A DNA stretch of 64,000 bases from Sorex araneus (GCF_027595985.1 NC_073313.1:86286899-86350898), one strand, 5' to 3'. Positions 1 through 10,712 are shown, counted from the first letter of the stretch. The notes: a model not told the origin generated them from the letters alone. Program-made: numbers and translations.

Positions 1-142
1 ATACGCGGCCGACCGGGCTTCGATTCCCAGCATCCCATGTGGTCCCCCGAGCACCACCAGGGGTAATAACTGAGTATATGAGCCAGAAGCAAACCCTGTG
101 TATCGCTGGGTGTGAACCAAAAAGCCAAAAAAAAAAAGAAAA
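1..142 (+). mobile_element. tRNA-derived SINE (shrew type 1), cut by window start
   Basis: The stretch starts inside the tRNA-like head, just before a box-B-like TTCGATTCCC, and continues through the body (CATCCCATGTGGTCCCCCGAGC) to a GTGTGAACCAAAAAGCC end and an A-rich tail. It matches the other type 1 SINEs in this window part by part. The 5' end lies outside the window. Confidence 0.85.
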
Positions 143-1284
143 GGTGTTAAGGTATACTTCCTGAAATTCTGTAACCTCATATACAAATAAATTGATTTTT
201 AAAGAAGAGAAAGATCACAAACAAAAGTTCTGGTATGGAACATTCGGAACTGTATAAAAGTTGTATGGTTGTACAGCAGCTTTTTGAAAAATCTATAAAG
301 GGCATTGTAGTACAACCAAATCATGGATGCTACAACCCATGAAAAGTAATTATGCAAGGCTGGGTGTATGCTTTGCATGCCTCTTCCTGGAAGCACTTAT
401 GGTCCTCTTGCATCAAACACAGAGTAGACCCTGAGTACTGACAGATGTGATCCCCCAAATAAAGCCATTTTCTAGGCTGAGGGTATTAATTCAGTAGTAG
501 AGTGTTTGCCTGATAGGTGTGAGGGGCCAAAAGGTGCAAATACATTGCTTATAATGTGATCCTTTTTTAAAAAAAAGAGGAAATTTAACTGAGAACACAA
601 AAAGAAACTCTTAGATACAAACTGCATATTGGTGATTATGAGATGCCCTCTCCTCCGCCGCTCGCCCCAACTCAGATAAAAAGAATCAAAGAAACGGGCT
701 ACAGCAGAAAAGGAAAATTTGAAAAGGAAAATTCTTTGTTGTCCCTCAAATCCTTTTCACAGGCAACTGACTAGTGTGACCCTCTATGCAGAAATGAACG
801 CTCAGATTTACAGGAAAACTACTACTCATCTCTTCCCATGGTGTCTCTTTCTCAAATGAGGAGCATAATTGAAATTTATAATTACATGTATTAATAGTAA
901 TTTCTATTAAGCTGATAATATGACAAGTAATAAAAGAGTGTGGGCTAAGAAATTTACACATATTGGCCCTCCAGAAACTAAGGTTCAAATAAGTTAGTTT
1001 TCAAGGTATTCTGCCTAAGCCTGAGGTCCGGTTGATTTCATGAGAATCTGCAGAGCGAATGTGAGCTTCAGTTCTCTGTCAATTTGATACATTTCACTCT
1101 AGAAATAACCAGGAACAAGTAAAGAGATGGAAGCATATGTGATCTAAATCATATGGAAGATTTGAATTCAATTGGAATATATTTATGCCAATATCTCAAA
1201 TCATAATGTTCTAAAAATGAGGGTCCAGACATGTGAAGGTCTAGCTCAGAAATGCAGAAATGAAGTCCTTTCTGAAGGGACTTT
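143..1284. other. Intergenic DNA, no gene seen
   Basis: I see no conserved coding pattern or RNA gene. Around 487-535 a short stretch (CAGTAGTAGAGTGTTTGCCTG) resembles the head of a tRNA-derived SINE with another tRNA parent, but there is no matching body and I give it little weight. The rest is AT-rich and unremarkable. Confidence 0.5.
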
Positions 1285-1287
1285 TAG

Positions 1288-1481
1288 TGGCTGGATTGAT
1301 ATACAGTGGATAGGATGTTGGCACAAGACTGACTGGATTCAATCCCCGGCATCCCACATGGCCCCCAAGCACTGCCAGTTGTAATTCCTGAGTGCAAAGC
1401 CAGTAGTAACCCCTGAGCATCACCGAGTATGATCCAGAAAGCAAGCTAGCAAGTAAATAAATAAATAAATAAATAAATAAA
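1288..1481 (+). mobile_element. Type 1 SINE with AAAT-repeat tail
   Basis: A diverged type 1 SINE: head (GATATACAGTGGATAGGATG), box-B-like GATTCAATCCC, and body with CATCCCACATGGCCCCCAAGC and GTAATTCCTGAGTGCAAAGCC. The A-rich tail has become an (AAAT)n microsatellite at about 1,452-1,481. Mismatches to the other copies suggest it is an older insertion than the one at 1,753. Confidence 0.8.
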
Positions 1482-1752
1482 GGCACTTTGATGGTCATAA
1501 GGAAAACCATACCCTTAAGAGGCTCAGTACCCTTCCAAGAAGCAAAACAGAGGCTGCCCACCAATGACAGTTTCTCTTCATTCTATCTTTGCCTCACACC
1601 CACCCCTTTCCAGATATTCATTAACTTTATAAAATTATCTTGGCAATGCAAACTAAACAGTGACAGACTGTGTATGGGTTTTATCTGCTCCTAGGAATCT
1701 TAGGTTGCTTAGTTGTAGGGTTAAAGCAACCACTGAAAAATTGTTAACTAGC

Positions 1753-1934
1753 TGGGGGCTGGAGTGATAGCACAGCGGGTAGGGCATTTGACTTGCACAC
1801 GCGGCCGACCCAGGTTCGATCCCCAGCATCCCATATAGTCCCTTGAGCACCGCCAGGAGTAATTCCTTAGTGCAAAGCCAGGAGTAACCGCTGTGCAGTG
1901 CCAGGTGAGACCCAAAAAGAAAAAAAAAGAAAAT
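1753..1934 (+). mobile_element. Full-length type 1 SINE with target-site duplication
   Basis: The best-preserved SINE here. It has the tRNA-like head with a box-A-like TAGCACAGCGG (1,768-1,778), box B GGTTCGATCCC (1,813-1,823), the full body and an A-rich tail. It is bracketed by a perfect 12-bp target-site duplication, TTGTTAACTAGC, at 1,741-1,752 and 1,935-1,946. The short direct repeats and A-rich tail are the expected signature of L1-driven retroposition. The two boxes would form an internal RNA polymerase III promoter. Confidence 0.93.
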
Positions 1935-1946
1935 TTGTTAACTAGC

Positions 1947-2374
1947 ATCCAGCACTATCTGACTGCTTTCTTTGAGTGACTATGAAATGAGTCTCCACTC
2001 CTGGGTCTACACCCAGGGGCTGGTCATAACGTTCAGAAAAAAAAAACGAAGCAAAAGTTAAGTACAAATTAGATTGAAGAGAACAAAAGAAAACTGCTAT
2101 GAACCTGTTGGTGGGTTTAGAGAAATATATTCTGAAGGCAGGAAAACTGAACGGCACCTGAATTTGCCTGGAGCATTTCAAAGGATGTCTGCAATTGATA
2201 GGAGATAGATAAAAAAAAAAATAAAAACACCTATATATCAGAAAGTCCAAGTGGAAAAAGGATGGTAATTCAGAAGATAGCCTTATCTTAAAAGTTTGAA
2301 ATGATAATTTGGGTTTGTCATCCATGTAACCATTATTGATCTCCCCCAATATTATTTATTTAGTAACCATTCTA
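1947..2374. other. Intergenic DNA, no gene seen
   Basis: AT-rich DNA with short A runs (2,038-2,046 and 2,212-2,226). I recognise no coding or repeat signature. Confidence 0.5.
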
Positions 2375-2375
2375 T

Positions 2376-2640
2376 AGGGCGGAGCAATAACATGGCGGGT
2401 AGGGCGTTTGCCTTGCATGTGGCCAACCCGGGTTCGTTTCTCCATCCCTCTCGGAGAGCCAGGCAAGCTACCAAGAGTATCTGGTCCAAATGTTAGAGCC
2501 TGGCAAACTACTGTGGTGTATTTGACATGCCAAAGACCGTAACAATAAGCCTCAGAGTAGAGATGTTACTGGTGCCAACTCGAGCAAATATATAAAAAAT
2601 GGGAGGACAGTGCTACAGGGCTACCCATACTATACAAAAT
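2376..2640 (+). mobile_element. Type 2 SINE, long-bodied, + strand
   Basis: The tRNA-like head (GCGGGTAGGGCGTTTGCCTTGCA, then CCGGGTTCG) is shared with type 1, but the body is different: GCCAGGCAAGCTACC, AGAGTATC, AGAGCCTGGCAAACTAC, a GTAACAATAAG stretch and GATGTTACTGGTGCC, then CTCGAGCAAAT. The 3' end is about GACAGTGCTACAGGGCTA. Partial or antisense copies of this body recur at 2.70, 3.84, 6.92, 9.11 and 10.5 kb, which supports calling it a second SINE family or subfamily. Confidence 0.8.
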
Positions 2641-2695
2641 TCTCTCCTGTGGGCAGTAAGGAAGCTGAAGCCAATCCCTCTATTTAAGTCACAGT

Positions 2696-2862
2696 CCAGT
2701 CACAGTCATCCCGTTGCTCATCGATTTGCTCAAGCGGGCACTAGTAATGTTTCATTGTGAGACTTATCATTACTGTTTTTGGCATCTCGAATACACCACG
2801 GGTAGCTTGCCATGCTCTGCCATGTGGGCATGATACTCTCAGTAGCTTGCTGGGGCATGGCA
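2696..2862 (-). mobile_element. Type 2 SINE fragment, antisense
   Basis: Reverse complement of the type 2 body: TCATCCCGTTGCTCATCGAT, GCTCAAGCGGGCACTAGTAA, TTTTTGGCATCTCGAATACA and GGTAGCTTGCCATGCTCTGCC. The tRNA-like head is missing. It runs straight into the unclassified repeat that follows, an arrangement also seen near 9.3 kb. Confidence 0.75.
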
Positions 2863-3690
2863 GTGATTTTGGATTGTGGAAGCAAGCAGATACTGGGCAC
2901 TCTGCTTGGGTGGATACCAGTTAACCTGCCAATTCCCTCCTCCGACTTCAATTTACCTTCGTCTGTTCAGCCTTTTGTGGGTCCAAAATTAATTGAAGCT
3001 TTTTTACCTCTTCTGAGTTTTATTTATGGGTCTCTGAAGCAAGGCCAGTAGAAGAGCTTATATGGTAGCGCTGGAGATGGTTTGTGGGGGTTATTGCCAG
3101 TGCTTCCAGGAGTATAGGGAAGTGAGGGGAAGTAGCCAGTCCCAACTTTGACAAAGCCTGGAGCTTTCAGTCACAAAATCCGCATGTTCAAATTTTCAAC
3201 AGGTTCATATCTCATTAATGTCTGTCCTGGATGATAGAGTCTGGCCGAGGAGCATGGTGCTGATTTAAAATTGTGGGAGCAAGCGGCTGCCAGGGGTCCT
3301 GCTTGGGCAGGCACCAGGCTAACCCATCCCCTCCTATTTACCCTGGTCTGTTTAGCCTTTCACAGGTTCGAGATTAACTGTGGCTTTTGATCTCTTTGGA
3401 GATTTATTTATGGGTCTCTGAAGCAAGGCCAATAAATGAGTCTCTCTAGCTGAGCTGGAAGTTGTCTATGGTCATGGCTCCCATATACCTAACTTTTGGC
3501 GGTTTAATTTTTTGGGAAACTTGGTCCCAAGTTGTTGGGGTCTGGCCAGACGCACTGCAGCAATTTTTGGATATCAGGAAGCCTGAAGGCACCATCAGGC
3601 TGCTGATGCACTCACTCCACAGGCACAGGTTGACCTGCTGGAAGCTCCACAAAGTAAATTTCTTGAAAGTGCAAAGTAAAATTTGAAACA
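2863..3690. repeat. Unclassified interspersed repeat, two diverged internal copies
   Basis: Two related segments lie in direct order, at about 2,868-3,052 and 3,258-3,440. Both contain GGAAGCAAGC or GGGAGCAAGC, CTGCTTGGG, AACC, a CCTCCTATTTACC-like stretch, TCTGTTCAGCC or TCTGTTTAGCC, and end in TTTATTTATGGGTCTCTGAAGCAAGGCC. Similar TTTTATAGTCTC motifs occur near 9.45 and 9.83 kb. I cannot name the family. An LTR fragment or a low-copy shrew repeat are both possible. Confidence 0.55.
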
Positions 3691-3835
3691 AAATAAATAA
3701 CACTAATTAAGGTCTCTTCTTTCGATGAAGTGATATTTATGAATACGTGAAAATTATAGAAATGAACAAATACTACTTATTATTTTCATTTACTTCTTCT
3801 TTTAAATATATCACTAATATGTTGAGTAAATGGTA
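3691..3835. other. Short AT-rich spacer
   Basis: AT-rich DNA between two repeats. Nothing recognised. Confidence 0.5.
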
Positions 3836-4095
3836 TCACTGTATCACTGTCATCCCGTTGTTCATTGATTTGCTTGAGCAGGCACCAGTAACGTCTCTAT
3901 TCATCCCAGCCCTGAGATATTAGGAGCCTCTCCTTACTCGTCTTTCAAAGCTATTGGAGGTTCTTTCAGAGTCAGGGGAATGAGACCTGTTATTTTCACT
4001 GTATTTGGCATATCGAATACGCCATGCGAAGCTTGCCAGGCTCTTCCTTGTGGATGGGATACTCTTGGTAGCTTGACGGGCTCTGAGAAGGATCG
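3836..4095 (-). mobile_element. Type 2 SINE variant with internal extra segment, antisense
   Basis: Antisense type 2 body (TCATCCCGTTGTTCATTGAT ... TTTGGCATATCGAATACGCC ... GCTTGCCAGGCTC). Compared with the copy at 6,922 it has about 65-100 extra bases in the middle, including GGAGGTTCTTTCAGAGTCAG and GGGAATGAGACCTG. The copy at 9,105 has the same extra segment, so this is a subfamily feature and not a private insertion. The stretch after it (to about 4,205) shares CGGCCACACACTTCTGG with the sequence after the 9,105 copy. Confidence 0.7.
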
Positions 4096-4203
4096 AGAAT
4101 GTATATCAGAGAATACAAACAAATATGTTAAAACCGAACACATGTGTGCTGCTTTAGGCATATCAGTGGGCTAGACTAAAGCGGCCACACACTTCTGGAG
4201 CTT

Positions 4204-4498
4204 TGTTTAATTTTTTTTTAAATTTTTTTATTATTATTATTGAAACACCATATGGAAAATTACAATGCTTTCAGGAGTAAGTCTCAGTTATACAATGCTG
4301 AAACACATATTCCACCACCAAAAAAACCGCAGTATACCTCCCATCCCTCCCTCCCCCACCTGTGTAACTGATAAATCTCACTTTACTTTCTCTTTTCTTT
4401 GGTTTCAATATTTCAACAAAAACCTCGCTATTATTATTAGGAGTTCCCCACTAGAGACAAACCTGCTGTGGAGAGATATGAGGTCGCATGGCCGAGAT
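4204..4498 (-). mobile_element. L1 3' end, antisense, 5'-truncated
   Basis: It begins with a T-rich run and ATTATTATTATTGAAACACC, the reverse complement of an L1 3' end (a GGTGTTTCAAT followed by A/T-rich tail). It then continues through TTACAATGCTTTCAGGAG and CATATTCCACCACCA, the reverse complement of the TGGTGGTGG...TTGTAA pattern typical of laurasiatherian L1 3'UTRs. No ORF2 protein sequence is visible in this part. Confidence 0.65.
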
Positions 4499-5123
4499 AG
4501 CGGTTTTGCTAAAGGTTATCCAATAACTGGTTAAAGAAACTTAGGTACATCTACACAATGGAATACTATGTAGCCGTTAGAAGAGATGAAGTAATGAAAT
4601 TTGCTTATAAATGGATAGACATGGAGAGTATCATGCTAAGTGAAATGAGTCAGAAAGAGAGGGATAGACATAGAAGGACTGCACTCATTTGTGGAGTATA
4701 GAATAACATCACATGAGGCTGACACCCAAGGATAGTAGATACAAGCGCCAGGAGGATTGCCCCATAGACTGCTTCACAAGCAGAGGGGAGAAGGCAGATG
4801 GAATAGAGAAGGGAACACTAAGAAAATGATAGCTGGAGGAATCAGTCGGGATGGGAGATGCATGCCAAAAGTAGATAATGGACCAAACATGATGACCTCT
4901 AGTGTCTGTGTTGCAAGCCATAATGCCCAAAAGCAGAGAGAGTGTATGGGGAATATTGTCTGCCATGGAGGCAGGGGGAGGGTGGGAAAGGGAGGCATAC
5001 CGGGGATATTGGTGGTGGGGAATATGCACTGGTGGAGGGATGGGTGTTTAATGATTACGTGATTGTAACCCAAACATGAAAGCTTGTAACAATCTCACGT
5101 GATTCAATAAAATTTTTAAAATA
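4499..5123 (+). mobile_element. L1 LINE 3' end (ORF2 C-terminus plus 3'UTR), 5'-truncated
   Basis: Translation on the + strand near 4,545-4,700 gives the recognisable C-terminal end of L1 ORF2 protein: YIHTMEYY, then a DEVMKF-like stretch, WIDMES and MLSEMSQKERDRHRR. Non-coding 3'UTR follows, with GGTGGTGGGGAATATGCACT, GGTGGAGGGATGGGTGTTTA and a terminal GATTCAATAAAA holding a polyadenylation signal (AATAAA at 5,106-5,111). Endonuclease and reverse transcriptase domains are absent, so this is a dead 5'-truncated copy. It lies in opposite orientation to the L1 end just upstream. That one also has its own 3' terminus, so two separate insertions are more likely than one inverted insertion. Confidence 0.85.
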
Positions 5124-5159
5124 ACTCAAAAATCGACTTGTTCCCCAACATAATTGGTA

Positions 5160-5250
5160 TGCTCATATATATTATATATTTGTGTATGTATATATGCATA
5201 TACACATATATTACTCTCTGTATACACACATTTATATATTACTCTCTATG
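5160..5250. repeat. TA/CA-rich simple repeat
   Basis: An alternating AT and AC-rich stretch (ATATATATTATATATTTGTG, TATACACATATATTACTCTC repeated once). It is a low-complexity microsatellite with no coding content. Confidence 0.7.
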
Positions 5251-5399
5251 ATTTGTTGCCTACTGTCTGAACTCTATCAAATATGGTGTGGTAAAATGGG
5301 TAGGAATTTTCTTATAATGTGTCCATGTTGAGTTCAGAGTCCAAGGTCACATAGTTCCTAATTAACTGGGTACCATGGGACTTCATTCATATGTGAAGC

Positions 5400-5640
5400 T
5401 TGGCCAGAGCGTCCAGAAAGCGGTCTGGAGCGTGGTAGATGTTGGGTAGTGTAGGTCTGCTGCTGGGGCTGAGTCCCTTGGGGCAGGGAGGGTTCTCACC
5501 TGCCCCCCTCTGGGGTGCCCCAAGTGAAAACAACCTGGTGCAGAGTTCCGTGGCATGGCTATGGAGGCCTCTTTTTATACTACCCTCTGGGAGGAGCAGC
5601 CGTTGATAACCAAAATACAGAGAACCAAAGTACAGAACAT
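5400..5640. repeat. Unclassified repeat related to the 9.4-10.0 kb element
   Basis: GC-rich stretch with GGGGCAGGGAGGGTTCTCACC, CCCCCCTCTGGGGTGCCCC, GTGAAAACAACCTGGTG and CCTCTTTTTATAC. The order matches, at low identity, GGGGTAGGGAGGGTAACTC ... CCCCCTCCGAGGGGGCCC ... GTGAAGACAGGCTGG ... GTTTTATAG at 9,729-9,841. This supports an interspersed repeat family, possibly LTR-derived. Confidence 0.5.
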
Positions 5641-6062
5641 GTCTGAGTAGTTAACCAGATTCCTTAAGATATACAATGCTTTTGTACTAGTTCTTCTTTC
5701 TCAGGTCATAATAGTTAAAACATGGTATGTCATAATTAACTTACAAAGAAGAAGCATAAGTTTAGTTCGTGGGTATAGCAACTCCATACGTGAATACAAA
5801 CAAAACTAATCAAAGACTCATAGCTCCTTCAGCAGCAGCATATAGCATCTTCCAAATGGTGAGTCTGACCAATTACTTTGTGTGTATAAATGTAGTTCAA
5901 TGTTCATGGACATCTGAGGATCACTAAATTGTTTATAGTTCATTGGTTTAGACAATAACAAATTGCGCTATCCTAAGAAAGAAAACATATAAAAGTGGGT
6001 AGAAATTTGAAGAAATTTTCAATTTTTAATGAAGAATAGAAAAATTGTTACAGATACTTATC
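5641..6062. other. Intergenic DNA, no gene seen
   Basis: AT-rich DNA with no recognised coding or repeat content. Confidence 0.5.
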
Positions 6063-6064
6063 TC

Positions 6065-6228
6065 AGGGCTGGAGCAATAATAAAGTGATGCGGCCATTCG
6101 CCTTGCATACAAACGACCAGGGTTTGATCCCTGGCATCTCATATGGTCCCCCAAGCAATGCCAGGAGTAATTTCTGAGTGCAGAGCTAAGATTAATGGCT
6201 AAGCATTGCTGGGTGTGACCCAAAAAGC
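6065..6228 (+). mobile_element. Type 1 SINE followed by purine microsatellite
   Basis: Type 1 SINE with a slightly rearranged head (GGGCTGGAGCAATAATAAAG), box-B-like GGTTTGATCCC, body CATCTCATATGGTCCCCCAAGC and end GTGTGACCCAAAAAGC. The A-rich tail position is occupied by the purine tract that follows, which probably grew from the tail. Confidence 0.85.
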
Positions 6229-6556
<328 letters not shown>

Positions 6557-6921
6557 CTTGGGAAACAAAGTGACTCCCTAAGAGATATCCACCAGTCTCT
6601 GTCTTTATCTACCCAATAGTTGGAAAGGGATGTATGAATAGAATAGATATGGTAGCTGGAATAGTTTCATTCTAGAATACAATGTGGATACCCCTTTACA
6701 AAAGCTGCCATAATTACCCTTATGCTCAGTGATGCAGAACAAAAACCACTAAATTTCTCATTAGTAACTATCCTTAAGTATCAACCATCTAGAAAATTTT
6801 GCCACATTGCAGAACTTCCACTCTGGAACAGGAGTCACTCATTGCATAGGAAAAATTCATTTGTAAAATTTTATATCATCTTTGCATAGTGATATTTTAA
6901 GCTTAAAGAATTAAAAAAAAA
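6557..6921. other. Intergenic DNA, no gene seen
   Basis: No recognised coding or repeat content. Confidence 0.5.
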
Positions 6922-7157
6922 TCACTGTCACTATCCTCCTGTTGTTCATCGATTTGTTTGAGCGGGCACTAGGAACATCTCCATTATGAGACTTGTTGTT
7001 ACTGTTTTTGGCATATCGAATATGCCACAGGTAGCTTGCCAGGCTCTGCCGTTCAGGCAGGATACTCTCAGTAGCTTGCCTGGCTCTCTAAGACGGACAG
7101 AGGAATAGAACCCGGGTAAGGGAAATGCCCTATCCATTGTGCTATCGCTCTAGTCTC
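6922..7157 (-). mobile_element. Type 2 SINE, near full length, antisense
   Basis: The most complete antisense type 2 copy. It reads from the 3' end (ACTGTCACTATCCTCCTGTTG), through TTTTTGGCATATCGAATATGCC and GTAGCTTGCCAGGCTCTGCC, to the tRNA-like head at 7,105-7,157 (GAACCCGGGTAAGGG, the reverse complement of box B, and TGTGCTATCGCTC, the reverse complement of the box A region). It shows that the type 2 body attaches to the same tRNA-like head as type 1. Confidence 0.85.
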
Positions 7158-7234
7158 CGTGACTTATTAAAACAAAAGGCTACCTTGCACTACAGGAAAG
7201 ACTGTATCACATATTCCTTTAATAATCCATACCA

Positions 7235-7400
7235 GGGGCACAGTTTGTAAGGCATTTTCCTTGCACAAGGCTAACCCAGGTTCGATTCCCAGAATGCCAT
7301 ATGGTCCCCGGAGCACTGCCAGGAGTGATTCCTGAGTGCAGAGTCAGAAGTAACCCCTGAGCATTGCTGGTGTGACCCAAAAAGCAAAACATAATTAAAG
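7235..7400 (+). mobile_element. Type 1 SINE with 10-bp target-site duplication
   Basis: Type 1 SINE with a shortened head (GGGGCACAGTTTGTAAGGCA), box B GGTTCGATTCCC, full body and GTGTGACCCAAAAAGC end. Matching 10-bp flanks ATCCATACCA at 7,225-7,234 and 7,401-7,410 mark the insertion site. Confidence 0.88.
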
Positions 7401-7410
7401 ATCCATACCA

Positions 7411-7984
7411 AGAATGTGCAATGGATGGTCAGGGGCCACGGTGGATTGCCTCTCCTGACACTTTTTCTTTGCTAATGCTTAGCACCTCACTTCAGTCTGG
7501 CTTTCCCCCACTGCCCCAAACTCATCAGCTCTTCCCTTTTTGCCATAAGGGTGAAACCTGTGTCCGGTCTGACAACTCTACCTTACACCTCTAGCTCCGC
7601 ACCCCCAAGGTCCTCTTCCAGAGATTTTCCTAAATCCAGCATGCCTAATCGCATTTTGGAATCCCCTTCTCACAGAATCCCGGACTAGCACAAATGGTGG
7701 CAGGAGGGACCAAGAAAACAGCTGGTGATAAGATGTGTTTCTGGGATGCTTCAGTCAATGTCCACTGACAAAATAGGCACTGTGCTGAGGGGTCAGAGAG
7801 ATAAGATAGGGGATAAGCTGTCTTCCTTGAGCGTGTAGACGCAATTTGCAGCTGAGGGACCTCTTATATAACTCTATCTCACTTACTTATCGAATGTATC
7901 CCACATTTCTTGGTTTTCTAATATACTTGCTTGTATTCTCTTATATTTGGGCTTAAAGGGCTCCAGGATGAAATAGAACAATCC
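7411..7984. other. Intergenic DNA, no gene seen
   Basis: Mixed-composition DNA with several pyrimidine-rich stretches. No coding, RNA or repeat signature recognised. Confidence 0.5.
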
Positions 7985-8109
7985 TCACACACTTACATCT
8001 TACTGTGGTGGGAAGGTGCTCAGTGGTGGGATTGGTGTCTGAATATTATCTGTAATGAACTATTGTGAACTACTTTTGTGAAAATAAAATATGTATAAAA
8101 TAAAAAAAA
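7985..8109 (+). mobile_element. Old L1 3' end remnant
   Basis: GTGGTGGGAAGGTGCTCAGT, GGTGGGATTGGTGTCTGAAT and a terminal AAAATAAAATATG followed by an A-rich run resemble the last part of an L1 3'UTR, as at 4,990-5,123 but more diverged. Recognition rests on these motifs only. Confidence 0.5.
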
Positions 8110-8262
8110 ACGTTGCCTTCCTTATACATAGCCAAACTCACATTCAATCCTGGCACTGCATATGGTCTTCTCAGCACCATGAACACCCTGAACATAGAGC
8201 CAAAATTAAGCCCTGAGCAGAGCTGAATATGAACCCCAAACCAACCCCCACCCCAAACCAAA
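8110..8262 (+). mobile_element. Degenerate type 1 SINE
   Basis: Weak matches to the type 1 body: TTCAATCCTGGCACTGCATATGG, CAGCACC and GAGCCAAAATTAAGCCCTGAGC, ending GAATATGAACCCCAAACC. The head is largely lost. It appears to have inserted in or beside the A-rich tail of the L1 remnant. Confidence 0.6.
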
Positions 8263-9104
8263 TAAACTATTTTTAAGACACTACACTGGGGGGTGGGGAA
8301 TCAAGAGGCCCAAGATAGCTTGTTCAATATTTCTTTGGAGATGACCTGGGAAAAGAGAGGCTGGCCCTGCAGTTGTGAAGATTTCACTTTGAAAACCTAT
8401 GGGAGGAATAAGGCCTACAAAGATGGTGATAGTTGCACTAATGCTGTTATCTCGGCAAATGGATGACAGTTCAGGAGTAGATAAAAGACTAAGAGAGCGT
8501 TCCTGCAGAGCATACAAATTGGCTGTCATTTCCGACGGCAGAGAAATGGACACAACAGAACCACCCAGAGAAGTGCAAATAGAACCACGGAACTCTGAGA
8601 TGAAATGCTCCATATTTAATACATAGTGGGTCTGCTATGTCAAAGCCAAGGTCATCTGGTTGGTAAACCCTGAAATACGGCATGATGGGAGGGGGGCATC
8701 CTGAGGCCAGGCCTGAGGATGTCTGCTTTGCATGAACCCTGCTCAGCTCTCAATTTGCTGTGCCCTAGTAAGAACCAGCACTTCACTCATTGTGGAAGAT
8801 GCTGGGGGTGCTTTTTCCCCTCACAATCAAAAGCCCCCTTTCATGAATTCATAGAATGTGGCACTTTCTCAGCATACAGGATTCTCTGTCTCTTAAACCA
8901 TTCTTATAGAAGGATTTACGAGAATATTGCTTATACTTTTCATGCAAACAAACCTTCCAATTCCAATGACTTTGGCCATTTGTTGTTCCCTGTTTATATC
9001 TCACAAGATCTTTTTTATTGTGAAGACTGTGAAACCAACACACAGATGAATAAAGCTAAACTCCTGGAATTGCATATTTTACATCACTCACTTCTCACTT
9101 GTCA
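8263..9104. other. Intergenic DNA, no gene seen
   Basis: Several open frames of 60-130 codons on both strands show no recognisable domain and overlap one another. I see no repeat family here. It could be unique sequence. Confidence 0.5.
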
Positions 9105-9345
9105 TCCCAGTGATCATTGATTTGCTTGAGCGGGCTCCAATAACTACTCCATTCAACCCTGTCACGTGCTAGCTTAGCCCAATGGCATATTGGGGGCTCT
9201 TTCAGGGTCAGGAGAATGAGGCCTGCTATTGTTAGAGCTTTTGGCATATAGGATACGCCACGGTTAGCTCTCCAGGCTTTGCCATGTGGGCAGAATACTC
9301 TGGTAGCTTGCCGGGCTCTCCAAGAGGGATGGAGACTTTTCAGGA
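9105..9345 (-). mobile_element. Type 2 SINE variant with internal extra segment, antisense
   Basis: Antisense type 2 body (TGTCATCCCAGTGATCATTG ... TTTTGGCATATAGGATACGCC ... GTAGCTTGCCGGGCTCTCC). It has the same extra middle segment as the 3,836 copy (GGGGGCTCTTTCAGGGTCAG, GAGAATGAGGCCTG). The tRNA-like head is missing, and the unclassified repeat follows directly. Confidence 0.7.
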
Positions 9346-9995
9346 GGCCTCTAATCGCTTTTACAGGTGTTCCAGTAGACCGAATGCAAGCTTTTGGTCA
9401 ACTGGTCGGCCACACACTCCAGGAACAACTGCATTGCTCTCTTTGGGAGCTTTATTTTATAGTCTCTGGACCTCGGCTCATTGATGAGATTACATGGCAT
9501 TGGGGGCAATTTGTGGGAGTGGCTGCCCACCTCCTGGAAAACTGTGGATCTGGGTGGAGGAGGCCCAGTCCCTATTCAAGCAGGCATGAAGATTTCATCC
9601 ACGGGTTGCACATACCTGGGTTCCTACAACTGTTCCTTCATGGGTGAGGCTCTTTCGAGCATGTGGAGAGTGGCCTTGAGTATGTCTGTGGCTAGGTTCT
9701 GGATGTTTTCGGCTGCCAGAGCTCTACTTGGGGTAGGGAGGGTAACTCAACCCGTCCCCCTCCGAGGGGGCCCTGGTGAAGACAGGCTGGTATGTGGGCA
9801 GGAGATTCTGCATCGTTCTCTTTCGGGAGCTGTTTTATAGTCTCAGGGTCTTGGCCGTTGATGAGATTACATGGCACCAGGGGCAGTTTGTGGGTGTGAC
9901 TGCCAAGGCTCTGCTTGGGCGGTTAGGAAAACTCAACTCGCTCCCCTCCAAGGGGGTCACGGTGAAGACAGCCTGGCACAAGGGGCAGGAGATTT
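9346..9995. repeat. Unclassified repeat with internal near-duplications
   Basis: Segments repeat at low divergence. CTCTTTGGGAGCTTTATTTTATAGTCTC (9,438 onward) and CTCTTTCGGGAGCTGTTTTATAGTCTC (9,817 onward) are each followed by a TTGATGAGATTACATGGCA stretch. CCCCTCCGAGGGGG with GTGAAGACAGGCTGG (about 9,757) pairs with CCCCTCCAAGGGGG with GTGAAGACAGCCTGG (about 9,944), and both lead to GGCAGGAGATT. Diverged members lie at 2.87-3.44 and 5.40-5.64 kb. The open frames show no known domain. Confidence 0.6.
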
Positions 9996-10497
9996 ACATC
10001 AGTAAGTTGTTAAAACTATTTTCAAAAACGATGTAACAAGAAGCAGGATTTAATCCCTAGGGTACCAGCATGAAAACTAGGTGGCTCTTTGAAGTCTGGG
10101 AAAAGTCCTAGCCAAAAGTGAAGAAACTAGGGGCCGCAGAGCATAAAATGCCACATAAAGGGGCTTATCTACCAGAAGCCTGGACCAACTCCTTATCCAC
10201 CAAATACTAAAGTGAACCACAAGATCCAAATGGCAGCTAAGGGGTTTCTATCCAGAAAGATCTGTGGAGATGTCAAGTACAATCATGGTGATCCTTGGAA
10301 GACTGGAGACAGAGATACAAACAGTACAGCTCAAGATCTACAAGCTGAAAGAGGGAAGAATGGGGAATCAGGGTGTTTACAAGAAGGTGACCCCCCAATG
10401 AAAAGTCATAATCCCTTGCTTAATTCCCAGTCTCAGCCTTTTTAGATCTGTGATAAGTAGCAGGGTCTCAAGGAGGAAGGATACTATATGGAAGTGA
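9996..10497. other. Intergenic DNA, no gene seen
   Basis: No recognised coding or repeat signature. Confidence 0.5.
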
Positions 10498-10650
10498 TGA
10501 TTTCCTGGCAAGCTACCGAGAGTATCCCACCCACAAGGCAGAGCCTGGCAAGCTACCCATGGTGCAATCCATATGCCAAAAACGGTAACAAGTCTCACAA
10601 TGGAGACATTACTGATGTCCTCTCGAGCAAATCAATGAACAATGAACATT
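10498..10650 (+). mobile_element. Type 2 SINE body, 5'-truncated
   Basis: Sense type 2 body without head: CTGGCAAGCTACCGAGAGTA, AGAGCCTGGCAAGCTACCCA, CATATGCCAAAAACGGTAAC, TCTCACAATGGAGACATTAC and CTCGAGCAAATCAATGAAC. It matches the reverse complement of the 6,922 element well. Confidence 0.8.
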
Positions 10651-10712
10651 TTGTGTACACAAAACAGCAGATTTTTTATTGCCATCAAGCAATCAGGGAG
10701 AGCATAGTTTCT

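Noticed and set aside
1753-1830. A functional tRNA gene
   Set aside because: The boxes A and B belong to a SINE head. There is no cloverleaf with a proper acceptor stem, and an A-rich tail and target-site duplications mark a retroposon.
4204-5123. A single L1 insertion with 5' inversion
   Set aside because: The antisense piece carries its own L1 3' terminus and T-rich run, so it is a second 3' end and not an inverted 5' segment.
8281-9120. Possible protein-coding exons in the open frames of 64-133 codons
   Set aside because: Frames overlap on both strands, no domain or splice pattern is recognisable, and the lengths are within what chance gives in this much sequence.
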